This document shows positions 46,545-57,982 of a DNA stretch of 64,000 bases, one piece after another (position 1 is the first letter of the stretch; every line of letters starts with the position of its first letter). The translations under genes and the position numbers were made by a program. The stretch spans positions 14,708,001 to 14,772,000 of the forward strand of contig JAEMBT020000005.1 of the NCBI GenBank assembly GCA_018873245.2. Reading direction: 5' to 3'. The notes beneath the pieces were generated by a model. It was given only the letters and a program-made list of their open reading frames with translations. It was not told the origin of the DNA and did not search any database. The stretch comes from Archegozetes longisetosus (lineage: Eukaryota > Arthropoda > Arachnida > Sarcoptiformes > Trhypochthoniidae).

Positions 46545-47520
46545 AAATGTTTCAAACGAGAGAATTAGATGAGTTCAAACGTATTAAAGCGCTTATTGAC
46601 TATGGGATGAATAAGTCTCCGAAAACTGTCCAAAATAATAATTTCACTCCCAAGGGTGTCAGAAAAATCATTAATAAGTAGAAATATTTTAATACAGTCA
46701 AGATATTATCGCGAGAAGGCCGCAAAATGGTCACAACAATTCGAACTGAAAACTGAATCAAACTGGAGGCTGTTATTAAAATATAATTAACGGCTAAACA
46801 AAATAAAGAAATTTTGAGTCTTAACATGAGTGTGTCAACAATTAAGGTTAATTCGTGGTTTTCGTGGAAGGATTGCATGGAAGAAAACCATTTTTGTTAA
46901 CACAGAACATAGAGAAGAGATTGATACTTGCGCAACAATATGTAAATATGCCACATTCTTTTTGGAAAAAACGTAATTTGGTCTGATCAACATAATTTCA
47001 ACTTCAAAGCAACGAATGGATCGTTCAGGTGTGGCGAAAGAAGAATGAAGCCTTAAGAGAGATAATACCGTCGGAATAATTAAGCACTCTCCATATTTTA
47101 TGGTTCAGAGTTGCTTTCCCGGTCAAGAACTTAGCAATCTGACCGAAATCAGTGGCCGAATGAATGCATACCAATACAGAGATATGTTGGCTGCAAATTT
47201 ACAAAGTTCTGCAGAAGAAAGGAGCTCTCAGGACAAGTTTATTTTTCAATGTGATGACCCCAAATACGCCTCCAGACTTGTAAGGAAATATTTGGCCAAT
47301 ACCAAAGTGGAAGTACTGCAATGGCCCGCTTAGTCCTGATTTGAATCCAGTTGAACACCTTTGGAATGGATTGGGCCGAATGATCCCGAAAGAACGGCGC
47401 AAAAGTGTTAAGCACTTTAAGAACTCAATATTTGACCTGTGGTCGTCAATTGGATAGAAAATTCTGGACAAGTTAGTCGGAAGTATAACAAAACGTCTTC
47501 AACATGTCCTTATGGTTAAA
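46545..47520 (+). pseudogene. Tc1-type transposase relic (DDE)
   Basis: Read across several frames: an N-terminal helix-turn-helix region (FKRIKALIDYGMNKS, TPKGVRKIINK), then a broken core, then FIFQCDDPKYASRLVRKYL near 47,240-47,295 and DLNPVEHLWNGLGR near 47,340-47,380 (last catalytic Glu in VEHLW). At least six stops or frameshifts. It begins soon after the element ending at 46,493. I could not define its termini. Confidence 0.75.
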
Positions 47521-47524
47521 GGAG

Positions 47525-48050
47525 ACTCTAAATGTTCTAAACTTTAATTTTGTATCAATTATAATAATTAAGTGTTTTGAAAGTGTCAACTTATTTTTGG
47601 TTTGATAGTTTAGGAAAAATTTAGGTATGATTAATTAGTGATAGATATTGCGATCAATTTTGCGCGATCAATAGACTAAATGTCTGCATGATATTTTTAG
47701 AATTTTTTTAAAAAAGCGATTTTGGATAAAATTAATAAATGTTATGTTCTTTAAGCGAGTTTCAACTTTGAAAAGATCTTGACTGTATATCTTGAACTTT
47801 TAATACCTGTTTAATTTATATCCTACTACACAATCCTATCTAATAACATATACTTTTGTACTACATGTATATGTTACTTTGTCTCCAATCTCTATCTCTC
47901 ATATTATGTTACATTCTTTATGACTTTATAAACACCTTTAAAACATCTTTATTGTACGTCATCACATCTTATATAACTTGGAAACATTAAAATGGCGCGA
48001 TACACAAAGTATCTAACTATTAACAAGCACTTTTAGAACTAATCTCTTTA
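47525..48050. other. AT-rich stretch, no gene
   Basis: Follows the Tc1 relic and precedes the methyltransferase stop codon on the minus strand. No exon or repeat recognised. Confidence 0.5.
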
Positions 48051-48051
48051 A

Positions 48052-48807
48052 TCAAATTGAAGGTTTATTTTTAGCTGGTTTCTGTGCAGAAACCAGGAAA
48101 AACATTGGTCGCTCTCTCTCCTCGTCGAGAGAAGGATTTTCTAAAATCTGTTCTGGAGTTGGGCCCCATTCTTCAACATGCCTGATAGCATACCCTTTCT
48201 CGATAAGCAAATTCAGATAAGTTGCCATCAAACGGTGCTGCTTGATCACCCCATTGGCCAACCAATTGGACGTACGGCGTCCCTCTGTCTGATAACAACT
48301 GATTGGCCAACATTTTTGCCCGTTCTCTTTATCTACAATCCAACCAGGTTGTTTTGGTGCTGTGTAAATGGGATGCTCTGCTGAAAATACAAAATAGCCA
48401 CCAGGTTTTAACGACTGATAAATTGTTTCTACCAACGAGGCTAAGTTTTCGATATAATGTAATGTCAGAGAGGAGTAGACCAAATCGTATGTATCTTCTG
48501 GGAGTTTGAGCACCTCTAAATCTTCCCGTCGGTATATTATCGCACTGTCTTCAGTCGTATCTTGAGCTTTGTCGAGCATTTTCGCGGAAATATCCAACCC
48601 GAGTACATGTTTTGCTCCTTTCTGACGCGCATAACGACAGAACCAGCCATACCCACACCCAAGGTCTACAATGCTCAATCCATTTAACTTTGGAAGCATT
48701 CTTACAATTGAAGGCCACTCCGGCGCGCCGTCGAGTCCGTAAACCGAACGATTGAGCTTTGCGTATTCTTCGAAAAATTCATGGTTATCGTAAATATTTT
48801 GTGCCAT
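48052..48807 (-). CDS. Bacterial-type class I SAM-dependent methyltransferase, intronless (candidate horizontal acquisition)
   Basis: 251 codons from an ATG at 48,807, uninterrupted. The Rossmann SAM-binding motif I is VDLGCGYGWFCRYAR (about residues 46-60), the motif II acidic loop GLDIS, motif III-like YRREDLE, and post-motif FDLVYSS-type YDLVYSSLTLHYIENL and LKPGGYFVF. The C-terminal half (EHPIYTAPKQPGW, LANGVIKQHRLMATYLN, VEEWGPTPEQI, EERERPMFFLVSAQK) is the pattern of a widespread uncharacterised bacterial methyltransferase family of about 240-250 residues. The acceptor substrate is unknown. G+C is 25/60 at 48,061-48,120 and 31/60 at 48,721-48,780, against 16/60 in the flank at 48,841-48,900. 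No intron, no stop and bacterial-like sequence embedded in transposon-rich animal DNA suggest horizontal transfer. Confidence 0.9.
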   Translation of the reverse strand: MAQNIYDNHEFFEEYAKLNRSVYGLDGAPEWPSIVRMLPKLNGLSIVDLGCGYGWFCRYARQKGAKHVLGLDISAKMLDKAQDTTEDSAIIYRREDLEVLKLPEDTYDLVYSSLTLHYIENLASLVETIYQSLKPGGYFVFSAEHPIYTAPKQPGWIVDKENGQKCWPISCYQTEGRRTSNWLANGVIKQHRLMATYLNLLIEKGYAIRHVEEWGPTPEQILENPSLDEERERPMFFLVSAQKPAKNKPSI

Positions 48808-48809
48808 TT

Positions 48810-50295
48810 AATTACAGTTGGTCTGAGTTCAATTTATATTACAAATAAAAACAATCCAGCTGAATATCATCAAAACTTAACCCAATATTGACGTTTAATA
48901 ATATAAGGGTTTAATCGTTAACATGATATGAATACTAGAGAGTGAAATGTATAGGTCTTAACTGAAGGGATATTAACATTGAGTATTGATTATTATGAAG
49001 ATGAGTCTATTAAGTTAGAAGGATGAACTTATCGGTGTAGGTTTTATTGATGAATATGGAACACTTATAGAAGTTTATAAGATGAAATATATACGTTCTC
49101 TGTTATAAAAAACATTCGATATGTAATGAGTTTTTAAGAAAAAAATAAAAGATTCCTACGAAAGATTAATTATTTTATAAACTTTATTTACTAATTGTAC
49201 ACTTAGACTTCCATATTTCATTTGAGGTGTTAATAAAAGTATAGAAGATTGTCACTTAGTAACGTCACTAATTGCTATTAACTTTAAGCCACTTGTGCAT
49301 CAAGATAAAAATATTATTTTATAAGTAAGATTTAAATTAATAGAAGAGATGAATTAAGAAAAATTTGTTATTTTAAAATATTTTAGAAAAAAATAAGAAT
49401 TTAAATCTTTTTCACACATATGTATAAGAACAACTATAAAGACTTCACGAGAATTTTGTCAACTTTGTTTTTACTGATATATCTCTGACTATGTTGAAGT
49501 TAAAGTATGTCATAAGGTATTTGGGATTTTGTCAATAAATAACGTTAGTAATTATTATCAACTTTCAATCCACTCAATGCTCAGTGCATATATATTGAAT
49601 TATAGTTTTTGTTATTCTGCTTTGTTGAATGAGACGTTATTGAACTAGTGTTGGAACCTTTCTTGAAATTTTATTTTTTAGTATAGTTATTTCTAAAAAC
49701 TTTTTTATAGAAATATTTCTTGAAATTTTTTCGAGAAAAAACTTGGGAATATTTCTTGACCAGATATTTACACGCGCTCCTGAAATACTTCTAGAAACTA
49801 CAGGAAAAATGTCTAAAACTTGTATTTTTGCAACACGACTAAATACACTGAATCATAAGCAAATAAAATTTATAATGTAATATGAACTAATGACTGCAAA
49901 ATAAGAAAAGTGGCAAATATAATACAAGCAAACTAAATTGATATAAAAAAGTGTAATATAATTAATAAGTCTAAGTACGCACTGAATTAGATTAAATAAC
50001 ATATTTTAAAATATCAAATGTATAGTTTAAACAATTGAAACTTTTTATAATTTTCGTCTGAAGATAATTATCTTGAAAATAGAGTAATTAAATTAAAATG
50101 AAGTAATCGTAAACCATAAGATTCAATATTTCAATATTATCTACTAGAATAGTGTAACTACGAAAGTGTGAATGGTTCACTAAGGTGGCTCAAATCGTTC
50201 ATTACTCTTCACTCTTAAAATCTTTATTAGAGTCATATCGTATGTTATCAACACAAATATTGAATCGTTGTAACTATAATGCGAGTATGCAACAA
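48810..50295. other. AT-rich stretch, no gene seen
   Basis: No coding exon or RNA gene recognised. It separates the methyltransferase from the microsatellite and the UbiA relic. Confidence 0.5.

Positions 50296-50301
<6 letters not shown>

Positions 50302-50327
<26 letters not shown>
50302..50327 (+). repeat. CA microsatellite
   Basis: About 13 uninterrupted CA units. Confidence 0.9.
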
Positions 50328-50344
50328 ACTAATCAAAGATTATA

Positions 50345-50520
50345 ATTAATGGTCATTTCAAACTCAACTGACCAACGGAAGTCAACTGATGACCATTTTA
50401 AAATCATATTACATACGGGAAGTAAACGATGACTATTTCCGCTTCAGATAAACTACGGAAGGCATCCGATAACCATTTTCAATTCAAATGACCTACGGGA
50501 AGCAGCTCAAACCCTTGGAT
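50345..50520 (+). repeat. Tandem repeat of about 50 bp, four diverged units
   Basis: Units contain TGACC(A/T)ACGG(G)AAG followed by CGATGACCATTTT-like phrases, recurring near 50,365, 50,412, 50,455 and 50,490. Non-coding. Confidence 0.6.
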
Positions 50521-50839
50521 TCAGTAAACTCAGACTTATTCATATTGTGAAATGTAAAATTTATCTATATACATTATCACTATTAAGCAATAGACTAATT
50601 AAGAAAAGTTTGGTTATATAATTAAAGAAAATTTATTACACTGACAAAGTAAAAGATAAAAGTCCAATTTATAAACGATAAGCTCCTTTTTATTTCTTAA
50701 ATTTAAAAGCATGTTTTCCTGAGAAAATAACTAAAGTTGTGTAAGCTTAATTTAAAGAACAAGATTAGATTTAATACTTAAAAGGTATATAAGGAGAGAG
50801 AATTATGGATAGAAGTAATAAAATAATAGATAGAAAGCA

Positions 50840-51330
50840 ATATCTTACTATTTCTCAATCCAAATTCAACTGAAAATGTCTTACGACCTGAGATTTGATA
50901 GCCTTTAAAATCAGGCAAGTTTTGAGGCGGAGCAGCTAATGAACCAATGGATGATAGCATCATTTTATAGGTCCAAATATGCTAGTTATATTTATATAAA
51001 CTGAAAATGCCATTAGGATAGCAACAAGAAACATCGAGAGTAACACAAATTGCCGAAAACATCAAAACATTTTCCCAAAGGTGTAAAATAAGCGCTAAAC
51101 TAGCACGAATCCACGTTAAAGTTTCGAACAAGTTTTCTACATATCCATAAACCAGATATAACATAAGAGAAGATATAAGATGGATCCACGCTTTTGTAGT
51201 GGGTACCAAACCGAAAGGTATAGGGCGCTCTGGTTTATTTATTGTCTTCAACGTGACCAGCAATACCAATTCCAACATTAAACTGATAAATATAATGTGT
51301 AAAATAAACGATAGAATTTATAAAGGAGAG
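50840..51330 (-). pseudogene. UbiA-type polyprenyl/aromatic prenyltransferase relic
   Basis: On the minus strand the frame from about 51,310 reads GHVEDN and then, one base out of frame, INKPERPIPFGLVPTTKAW, the first Asp-rich/NKPxRPIPSG region of UbiA enzymes. Hydrophobic helices follow (LISSLMLYLVYGYVENLFET, IRASLALILHLW). After another frame change near 50,980 comes the second motif, NLPDFKGYQISGRKTFSVEFG, matching the D-x-x-D-x-x-G-D..GRKT loop but with the acidic GD replaced by GY. UbiA proteins are membrane enzymes that attach prenyl chains to aromatic acceptors. The style recalls fungal/bacterial UbiA more than animal COQ2, COX10 or UBIAD1. Two frameshifts and a missing motif residue mark it as a pseudogene. 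The N-terminus was not found. Confidence 0.55.
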
Positions 51331-51637
51331 TTCCGCAGCCTCATAGACCTCGGTCCCCAACCTCCGATTTTGTTGATATATTTTATACTGATAAATAGGC
51401 TAAAATTAATGATATTTTCAGCTTATGACCTTGAGCTTCAATTTATATTAAATATGCTAGAAATTTTCAAAGCTCAAAACTTCAAGACTCAATTACAAGA
51501 AAATCGTAAGTCTTTTGAAAATTTTTTCACTAAAAATATCAGTACAATCAATAATTGTTACGACCAAAATACAAAACTTATTGATTCAGAGATTAAAATT
51601 TTATAATGAAAAAAATTTCAAAAATTTTTAAAAATAT

Positions 51638-51738
51638 GGCGCCCCAAATGACCCAAACAAAAAATCAAAGTATTTGTAAGATCTATTCGTGAACTTTATT
51701 TTCATTCAAAGATAGGGTTGGGTCTTTTGGGGTGCCTT
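51638..51738. repeat. Short inverted repeat (GGCGCCCCAAA / TTTGGGGTGCC)
   Basis: ATGGCGCCCCAAATGACCCA at the left mirrors TTGGGTCTTTTGGGGTGCC at the right, about 60 bp apart, giving a GC-rich stem in an AT-rich region. Probably the termini of a small MITE or an RNA hairpin. Confidence 0.5.
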
Positions 51739-52489
51739 CAATTTTGATCAGACTCAATTAAAGTCAATGTGATTCATAATAGTCAATGTTTCCAAAAGTA
51801 GACTAAATTTATTGTTCTATAAAAAATTATTTTATACATATCTGAGGGACCGGGGCCAATGTCATTAAGGAACTTCTCTTTGGTCAATAGAGTAGTTAAA
51901 GTAATTTATTTCCATAGGCTCATTTATTGACTAACAAATACACAAATCAAAGGTGCGAATGTTACGAATGCATTACTTCTCAAGAATCCTTTAATGTCAG
52001 TGAATGTCGTTTTAATAAATGGCAATAGAAATAATTATTCACATATAACCTGTTTAATGGTTGAAATCTTCGGCATAAAGAACGCCATCTCTGACTATTA
52101 GAAGTTTTTTAAACTTTGTACGTATTAACAATCAAACAGATTTAAATAAACATTTTTGCGGGTTTGTTATCACAAAGTAATTTTATTACATGATACCGTA
52201 AGCACAAAATTTAAATGAAATGATTTATAGGATTTGAGAACAGAAGCATTATTAACTAAATTAAAAAATATTGACTTCAAATAATTGCAAATATTCATTG
52301 TTTTAGTTAGTGCTAGAGTATTCCATATGTTTCTAGAATGTTCTAGCAAACTCTAGAATATTCCATAAATTTATAAAACTCTCTACAGCTTTAGTCTACA
52401 GATTTTTTGAATGGTCTAAAAAGTTTCAGAATGTTAAAATATGGAACATTTTTACAGCTCGAAAGAATTCAAATCCCTCAAACCTAATT

Positions 52490-52615
52490 AAGTCATACCC
52501 GCACTCGAGTCGGACTCTACTCGACTTCGTTCGAGTCAAATCTGTAGATTTGAACTCGAAAGTTTGAGTCGATTTGACAAATCACTCGACTCGACTCGAC
52601 TCGTGCGGAGCACTA
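52490..52615. repeat. CTCGA-rich dispersed repeat, second copy
   Basis: Dense ACTCGAC/TTCGAGT words ending in CGTGCGGAGCACTAAT, the same end as the repeat at 29,790-30,000. Confidence 0.55.
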
Positions 52616-52699
52616 ATTAAAATATATAGACAATTAAGAATATTGTGAGATCAAATACAGTTTTCAAAGATTTGATCTCACAATGACCTATATTTGGGA

Positions 52700-53095
52700 A
52701 AATAAATAGAACACAATGAGTTCTTAGAAGATAATCCTTAATTGTGGGCCAGTCGCGATGATGACCCCAATAATGAATGAAAAGGGTCAAAAATAGGGCA
52801 ATAGGGCAATTATCAAGTACGTGTTGGTCAGTTAGTGACCAACATTAATACTTATAGAAAATTCCATTGATTTTGGTAAACAACTTCTGTCCGTATATAA
52901 AGAGTGACAAAATAGTCACTCTTCACTTCCCGAACAATCGTGAAAGTTGTCTCTTAACATTGTTCTTTACTTATAACTTCTAATCTCTGTGTATTAACTG
53001 TTTTTTTGTCTTAAATAAAATTACTAATACCCAAAAAGTGGTTTAGCTTATTTCATCGAATACCAGAAGACTTCTAAACAAAATTTGGTATCACA
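52700..53095 (+). repeat. Possible solo LTR
   Basis: Order of signals: a TATA-like GTATATAAAGAGTG near 52,895, AATAAAATTAC near 53,018, then a TTTGGTATCACAA phrase near 53,085. That phrase resembles the junction between an LTR and an initiator-tRNA primer site (TGGTATCA) of Copia-type elements. No internal region or second LTR follows. The 5' end is uncertain. Confidence 0.4.
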
Positions 53096-53133
53096 ATATG
53101 TAAAGATTCATGATAAAATTAAAATAATAAATA

Positions 53134-53529
53134 TTAGGGTTTTGCTTATGTAAAATTGCACCGGTCGCCCAGATTCAGGGTTGTCTTTCACACTGAAGTC
53201 GTTGTTTCAGAAGTGCGAAAACCATCGCTGACACTGACTCACACTCAGAGCTTTACGACCATATGTTTCTCGAATGTGTTGTGTGGCTTCGGTAGCATTT
53301 GATCCCCGATGAAATTCATACAACAAACAATGTCTTATGTGAGACTTAGTCGTAAACTCTTCAGCCATTTTGGACACAATTTATATAAAAGATTATTTGT
53401 CAATAATTTAAGTTTAGATATCACTCTTTTGGATGACTTTCCAAAAACATTTGTAAACAATCGATTACTGATTAAAAATTGACCTCAAACATAACGTTAA
53501 AAAACCGCATTACATAAGCTAAACCCTAA
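53134..53529 (-). mobile_element. Deleted mariner element retaining the transposase N-terminus
   Basis: Terminal inverted repeats TTAGGGTTTTGCTTATGTAA and the complement of TTAGGGTTTAGCTTATGTAA lie next to TA on both sides. On the minus strand from an ATG near 53,370, the frame reads MAEEFTTKSHIRHCLLYEFH and then TYGRKALSVSQCQRWF, the first helix-turn-helix of mariner transposases. The catalytic region is missing. 396 bp in all. Confidence 0.75.
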
Positions 53530-54064
53530 TATATGTCTGTTGGAAGACATTTTTTGGGTATAAGACCAGGACTAGATATACTTTCAAACTAATGATAGTA
53601 TGAAATATAAAATTTAACTGTATAAGTATATAAATAAATATATAGTTTTATAATTATACTTCGGTAAGGCTAAGTTTCCTAAACTTTAAAACTAATTAGT
53701 TAATGACATAAGTAGCACGCCATCTGTTGCTTAGGTTAGGTTAGCTGGGATTTTTTATTTTTATTTTCAACTTAATTTTATATGAAATTTTGTTTTAATC
53801 ATTATATTTAAAATAATTTTTATATATTTTTGTTTTAATTACTTTATTTGAAATAGTTTCATGTTATAATTAAAGCATTTGTTATAAATTTTATAAAGTC
53901 GCCTTTATTTGATCCCAGATAACTTTATACCTAGTGTCAGTGGGAGGTTATAACTGTGCATCTATTCTTCGCTCTCTATGCTGAATCCATTGATACTTCA
54001 ATCATTAAAATCTGATGAGTAGTAGTACTGTATACTAATAGTGTACTTTAATTATATATATATA

Positions 54065-55817
54065 CACCTGACGCAGAAATTAGGTTGACTGGCAAAATCT
54101 CTATAACTTTTGACTGGATTAACCGATTTTGAAAATTTGTTCACCAAATTAACCAAGAATAAATTTAATTTCTTAAAATGTTACTCATTTTTGAAAATAA
54201 AATATGGAAGACAAAATATTCCAGTTCAAATGAAAAAGTAGAAAAATTAAGAGAAAAACAAATAATTTATTGAATTTATTTAAAAATTTCAATATTTTGT
54301 GTGGCCCCCCTGTGACAAACGAAAAGCCTCGAGTCTGCGAGGCATCGATTCCAACAAATCTATGAAGTAACCCCTATAAGTAGGGTTCGATAACTTTGCA
54401 TATGCTCTATTAAGAGCACTCAACAAGTCTCTTCTCGAACCAAATGCTTCAAAATCGAGCCAATATTCTCAACGGGATTCAAATCAGGAGAAAGACTGAA
54501 AAATCAATAAATCAGAAAAATCGACAATTAATAATTCTCAAATACCTTGGATGTGGTAAAACAAAATCTTTGTGTTGCCCGATGTTCCGTGTTATCCAAT
54601 CTCTAACATGATTTGAATTGTGCACCGGGTGGTTGTTGTGCAAAATTAAAACGTTTCCATCATCGAAATGTGTTTGGATGTATGGAATCAGGAATTGACC
54701 AGAAATTCAGTGTAGGACTCTTTTGTCAGACGATCGACTGGAAATATCGGTCCCATTCCATGAAAACTAAAACTGAAGAAGCAGAAATTAGTAAAACAAA
54801 ATCAAAATTTTTAAGTTACCAAGCAATAAATGAAACACTGAAACGGTGTGTTCTGGATCTGAGAGCGATGTTCTGCTTATCAAATCATGTCCCATTCAGC
54901 CTCCAGACGTAAACTTTTCCTCTTTCGTCAGAAGAGATAGCGAATTCATCATTCGATATGACTCGTGACCAATCGATTAAATTCCAATCAAAAAACTTCC
55001 AAATATTGTAGTCTTCTTTGACGGTGAATGTCAGTCAATAGCTCTTTCTGCACAGCCACTCTTCTCTTAATTTCTGATAATTCAGAAAAAAATTAATTTT
55101 TTAAAAACCATTAGATATCTAAAAACATTGTTCTTTGAGACGATTTTGAATTGTGGCCTCACTAATCGATTGGATCCGTTCGTTGTCTCTCAATTCTGGT
55201 ATTTCTTTGAGTTCATTGATTTCGGCCCAATTGTTGTGAAGAGTGGCTAGAGCTAATGTCTGGTCATCTTCTGCTGTTGTCTTACGATGGCGGCCAGCAT
55301 TGTGTGGAACCGTAAGGAAAGGCTCTTCATTGTCATCGATTTCTTCCCATTTATAGAAAGTCTGTTTTAAAATTTCTTAAAACCAAAGAAATAATTATAA
55401 TTTGTTGACAACTGATTGAATACATACCGACTCTCCTTATAATCACCGATTGACTGGCGTTTTGAGCTTTTAATTTAGTAAATAATCGATATTTCAATTC
55501 TCTTTCTTTGGCAGTAAAACTCATTTTTATAATTGAAATCGAGTGTGAAATAAATGCGAACAAATTTCAGCTCAAATTTTCAATAAATGAAGTTTTCATA
55601 AGCGATAATGCATTAAACCGAATTTTTTTACCGAAAAGAATTTGATTCTTTACTCAAACAACTATAACTTTATTATCTTCTTGAATATTCAAATTTCCTT
55701 TAAGTCAAACAAATTACATTTATTCTTGGTTAATTTGGTGACAAAATTTTCAAAATCGGTTAATCCAGTCAAAAGTTATAAAGATTTTGCGAGTCAACCT
55801 AATTTCTGCGTCAGGTG
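54065..55817 (-). mobile_element. Intron-containing Tc1/mariner element A
   Basis: 1,753 bp with terminal inverted repeats over 90 bp long (CACCTGACGCAGAAATTAGG... and mirror), flanked by TATA. The transposase reads on the minus strand from an ATG at 55,523. The first exon ends AAGGAGAGTCG followed by GTATGTATT. The intron ends in ACAG before ACTTTCTATAAATGGG near 55,365. A second intron lies near 55,060-55,130 (GTTTTTAG...TATCAG), and further GT..AG interruptions lie near 54,770-54,825 and 54,500-54,550 (GTATTTGAG...TTTTCAG). Landmarks: SNDEFAISSDERGKVYVW (first Asp), LILHN-type second Asp region near 54,650, SPDLNPVENIGSI (last Glu) near 54,480. A few stops suggest decay. Confidence 0.75.
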
Positions 55818-55836
55818 TATATATATATACAGTATA

Positions 55837-57978
55837 CACTCGGTTTCAAATCTAATTGTGGGGACAAAAACCTTTATAACTTTTGACTGAGTGGACCGAT
55901 TTGAGTTCTGTTTTTCAAATTTCTCAAGAAATGTTCCGATTCAAAATTAACAAGGTAAAATTTGAAACAAAAAGATATTCAAAACTTTATTGATAAAAAA
56001 CCAATTTTTGACATTTTATAATCAATGAATGAAATAATCAATATCTGGTGTAACTACCAGAAGCATCTCTGACCGCCTGTAAGCGTCTGGGCATCGAATC
56101 AATCAAATTAATAAAATATTGCCTCCAGGACACGTCAGACATTTGTTGATGAGTACCTCTCAGTGCTGTCAATAACTCTTCTTGGGAGTTAATCAATGGC
56201 CTTTGACTCCTCACCATTCCTTTAATCATTGAACCCACGTTCTCAGTCGGATTAAGATCTGATGACAAACAATCAGAATAAGAAATTTTATTAAATAAGC
56301 TTGGTTTAAAAACAAATGTACCTCGGATGTAGGACAAAAAAATCCTCAACAGCACCAATATTTTCGTTGATCCAATCTTAGACAAAATTCGATTTATGTG
56401 CTGTATGATTATCGTGGAGAAGCATAACATTGCTATCATCGAAATGTTGCGCGATGTAAGGCATCAAATATTCTTGGAGGAAATTGGCGTATGTTTCTCT
56501 ATTCAAAGCTTCTATTATACAAAGAGGCCCCAGCCATGGAATGAAAAGCTAAATGGAAAATTTGAGTTACACAATGAAAATTTATTTTTGCGAGACTTAC
56601 AAAGTAATGAATGAAGCATTTAATTGATATTTATGATTTACCAGAGCAATATTTCGCTCTTCATATCGTGTGCCTTTCTCCCTCCAGACAAACAATTGGC
56701 CGCTATCTCCACTCGATATTCGGAACTCATCAATAAATATGACACGAGACCAGTCGACTAGTCCCAATTAATCATTTGATTGGCGTATGTTAGGCGTCGA
56801 ACTTTATGGTACTCTCTGAGTCGATCTTTGACTGCGGCTACTCTTCTTTTTAACCCTATGTAAACCATCAACAAAATTATTCAGCTTGATTTTTAATTTA
56901 TATTGAGTTGAACCTGACCTAAAAGTCAGTTCACAACTATACAACTTAAGTCGAGTCACTTTTTGTACTTTTGAAACTCTTGCTTTGAGTTGATATATTT
57001 TGTTATATATATAAGATTTGTACAAATATAAGTAGTAGTAACTTTTCTGGTGTTGTTCTTAGTGGTTGATAGGGCTGACTCAGTTCCTGCCTAATCACTA
57101 ACTTATTTACTAGTACTGAATAAACAGTTTTTAGTGCCTAATAATTCACTAATCTGGAGAAACGAGCCTGAACCTCAAATACGCCTTCCAGGCCCACCAC
57201 AATATTTACCTTGATCGTTCAATCGCCTTCTTATGGTGGCATTTGACACTTCAGAAAGGTTCTCACTTTCCTGAAAAATGTCCGATTCTCTGAGTTGATT
57301 GATGTTATCCCAATTACGTTCGAGTGCCAATAATCTCACATCTTGGTCTTCCCTTTCACTGATCTTTCTGAATCGACCTCATGGTCTTTCAACGGTCAGG
57401 AACAGCTCTTCCTCATCATCGATTCGAGCCCATTTATTGAATGTATTGTCGTGGATGCCTTGAAAATATTAAAAAGAATTTAACAAAATTTACAAATACA
57501 TACCCACTTCCCTAACGATTTGTGATCTTTTCTTTCCCTGCGCTCTTAATCTAATAAATTTTCAGAACATTAGTTCCCGCTCCTCCTTCGATTTTGGTCC
57601 AGGCATTGAAATAATAGTTAATTAATGATAATTTATTCAATTTATTAAAGAAATGAATTGAATCAAAACATTCGAATTGATGATAATTCCAAATGAAAAA
57701 AGGGGTTTTCAAATAATAACGTCATTTTTCATTAATTTCAATGGCCATGTATCAAATTAGTTAAATTTTAAAGGCTTTGGTGTCATATTTCTCGAAAAAA
57801 TCGAGTTTTTGCAATTTTTTCAATTTCTCAGCTCATCAGTATAATAAAGTGGAGTTTTCTACATATTAATCAATCGGAACATTTCATGATCAATTTGCAA
57901 AAAACAGAATTCAAATCGGTTTATCCAGTCAAAAGTTATAAAGATTTTTGTCCCCACAATTAGATTTGAAACCGAGTG
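55837..57978 (-). mobile_element. Intron-containing Tc1/mariner element B, with an inserted LTR-like segment
   Basis: Termini CACTCGGTTTCAAATCTAAT and mirror, flanked by TATA; 2,142 bp including an insertion at about 56,850-57,200. The transposase starts near 57,605 (MPGPKSKEERELMF, then a stop). Its first exon ends GAAGTGG, then GTATGTATT...TTTTCAAG, and the next exon resumes near AATAAATGGG, the same place as in element A. SSDLNPTENVGSMIKG near 56,240 has the last catalytic Glu. It begins about 20 bp after element A, within the same TA run. Confidence 0.75.
56850..57200 (-). repeat. LTR-like segment inside element B
   Basis: Sequence between the two halves of element B lacks any match to elements A or C and interrupts the transposase after CTACTCTTCTTTTTAACC. 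It contains ATATATATAAGATTTGTACA and AATAAACAG signals and multiple TAGTAG/TTAGTG words. I cannot define exact ends. Confidence 0.35.
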
Positions 57979-57982
57979 TATA

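Noticed and set aside
50302-50520. CRISPR-like array
   Set aside because: It is a CA microsatellite followed by a diverged roughly 50-bp tandem repeat without constant repeats and unique spacers; the genome is eukaryotic.
51199-51606. 135-codon plus-strand frame
   Set aside because: It overlaps the UbiA-like motifs on the other strand and has no domain or splice context of its own.
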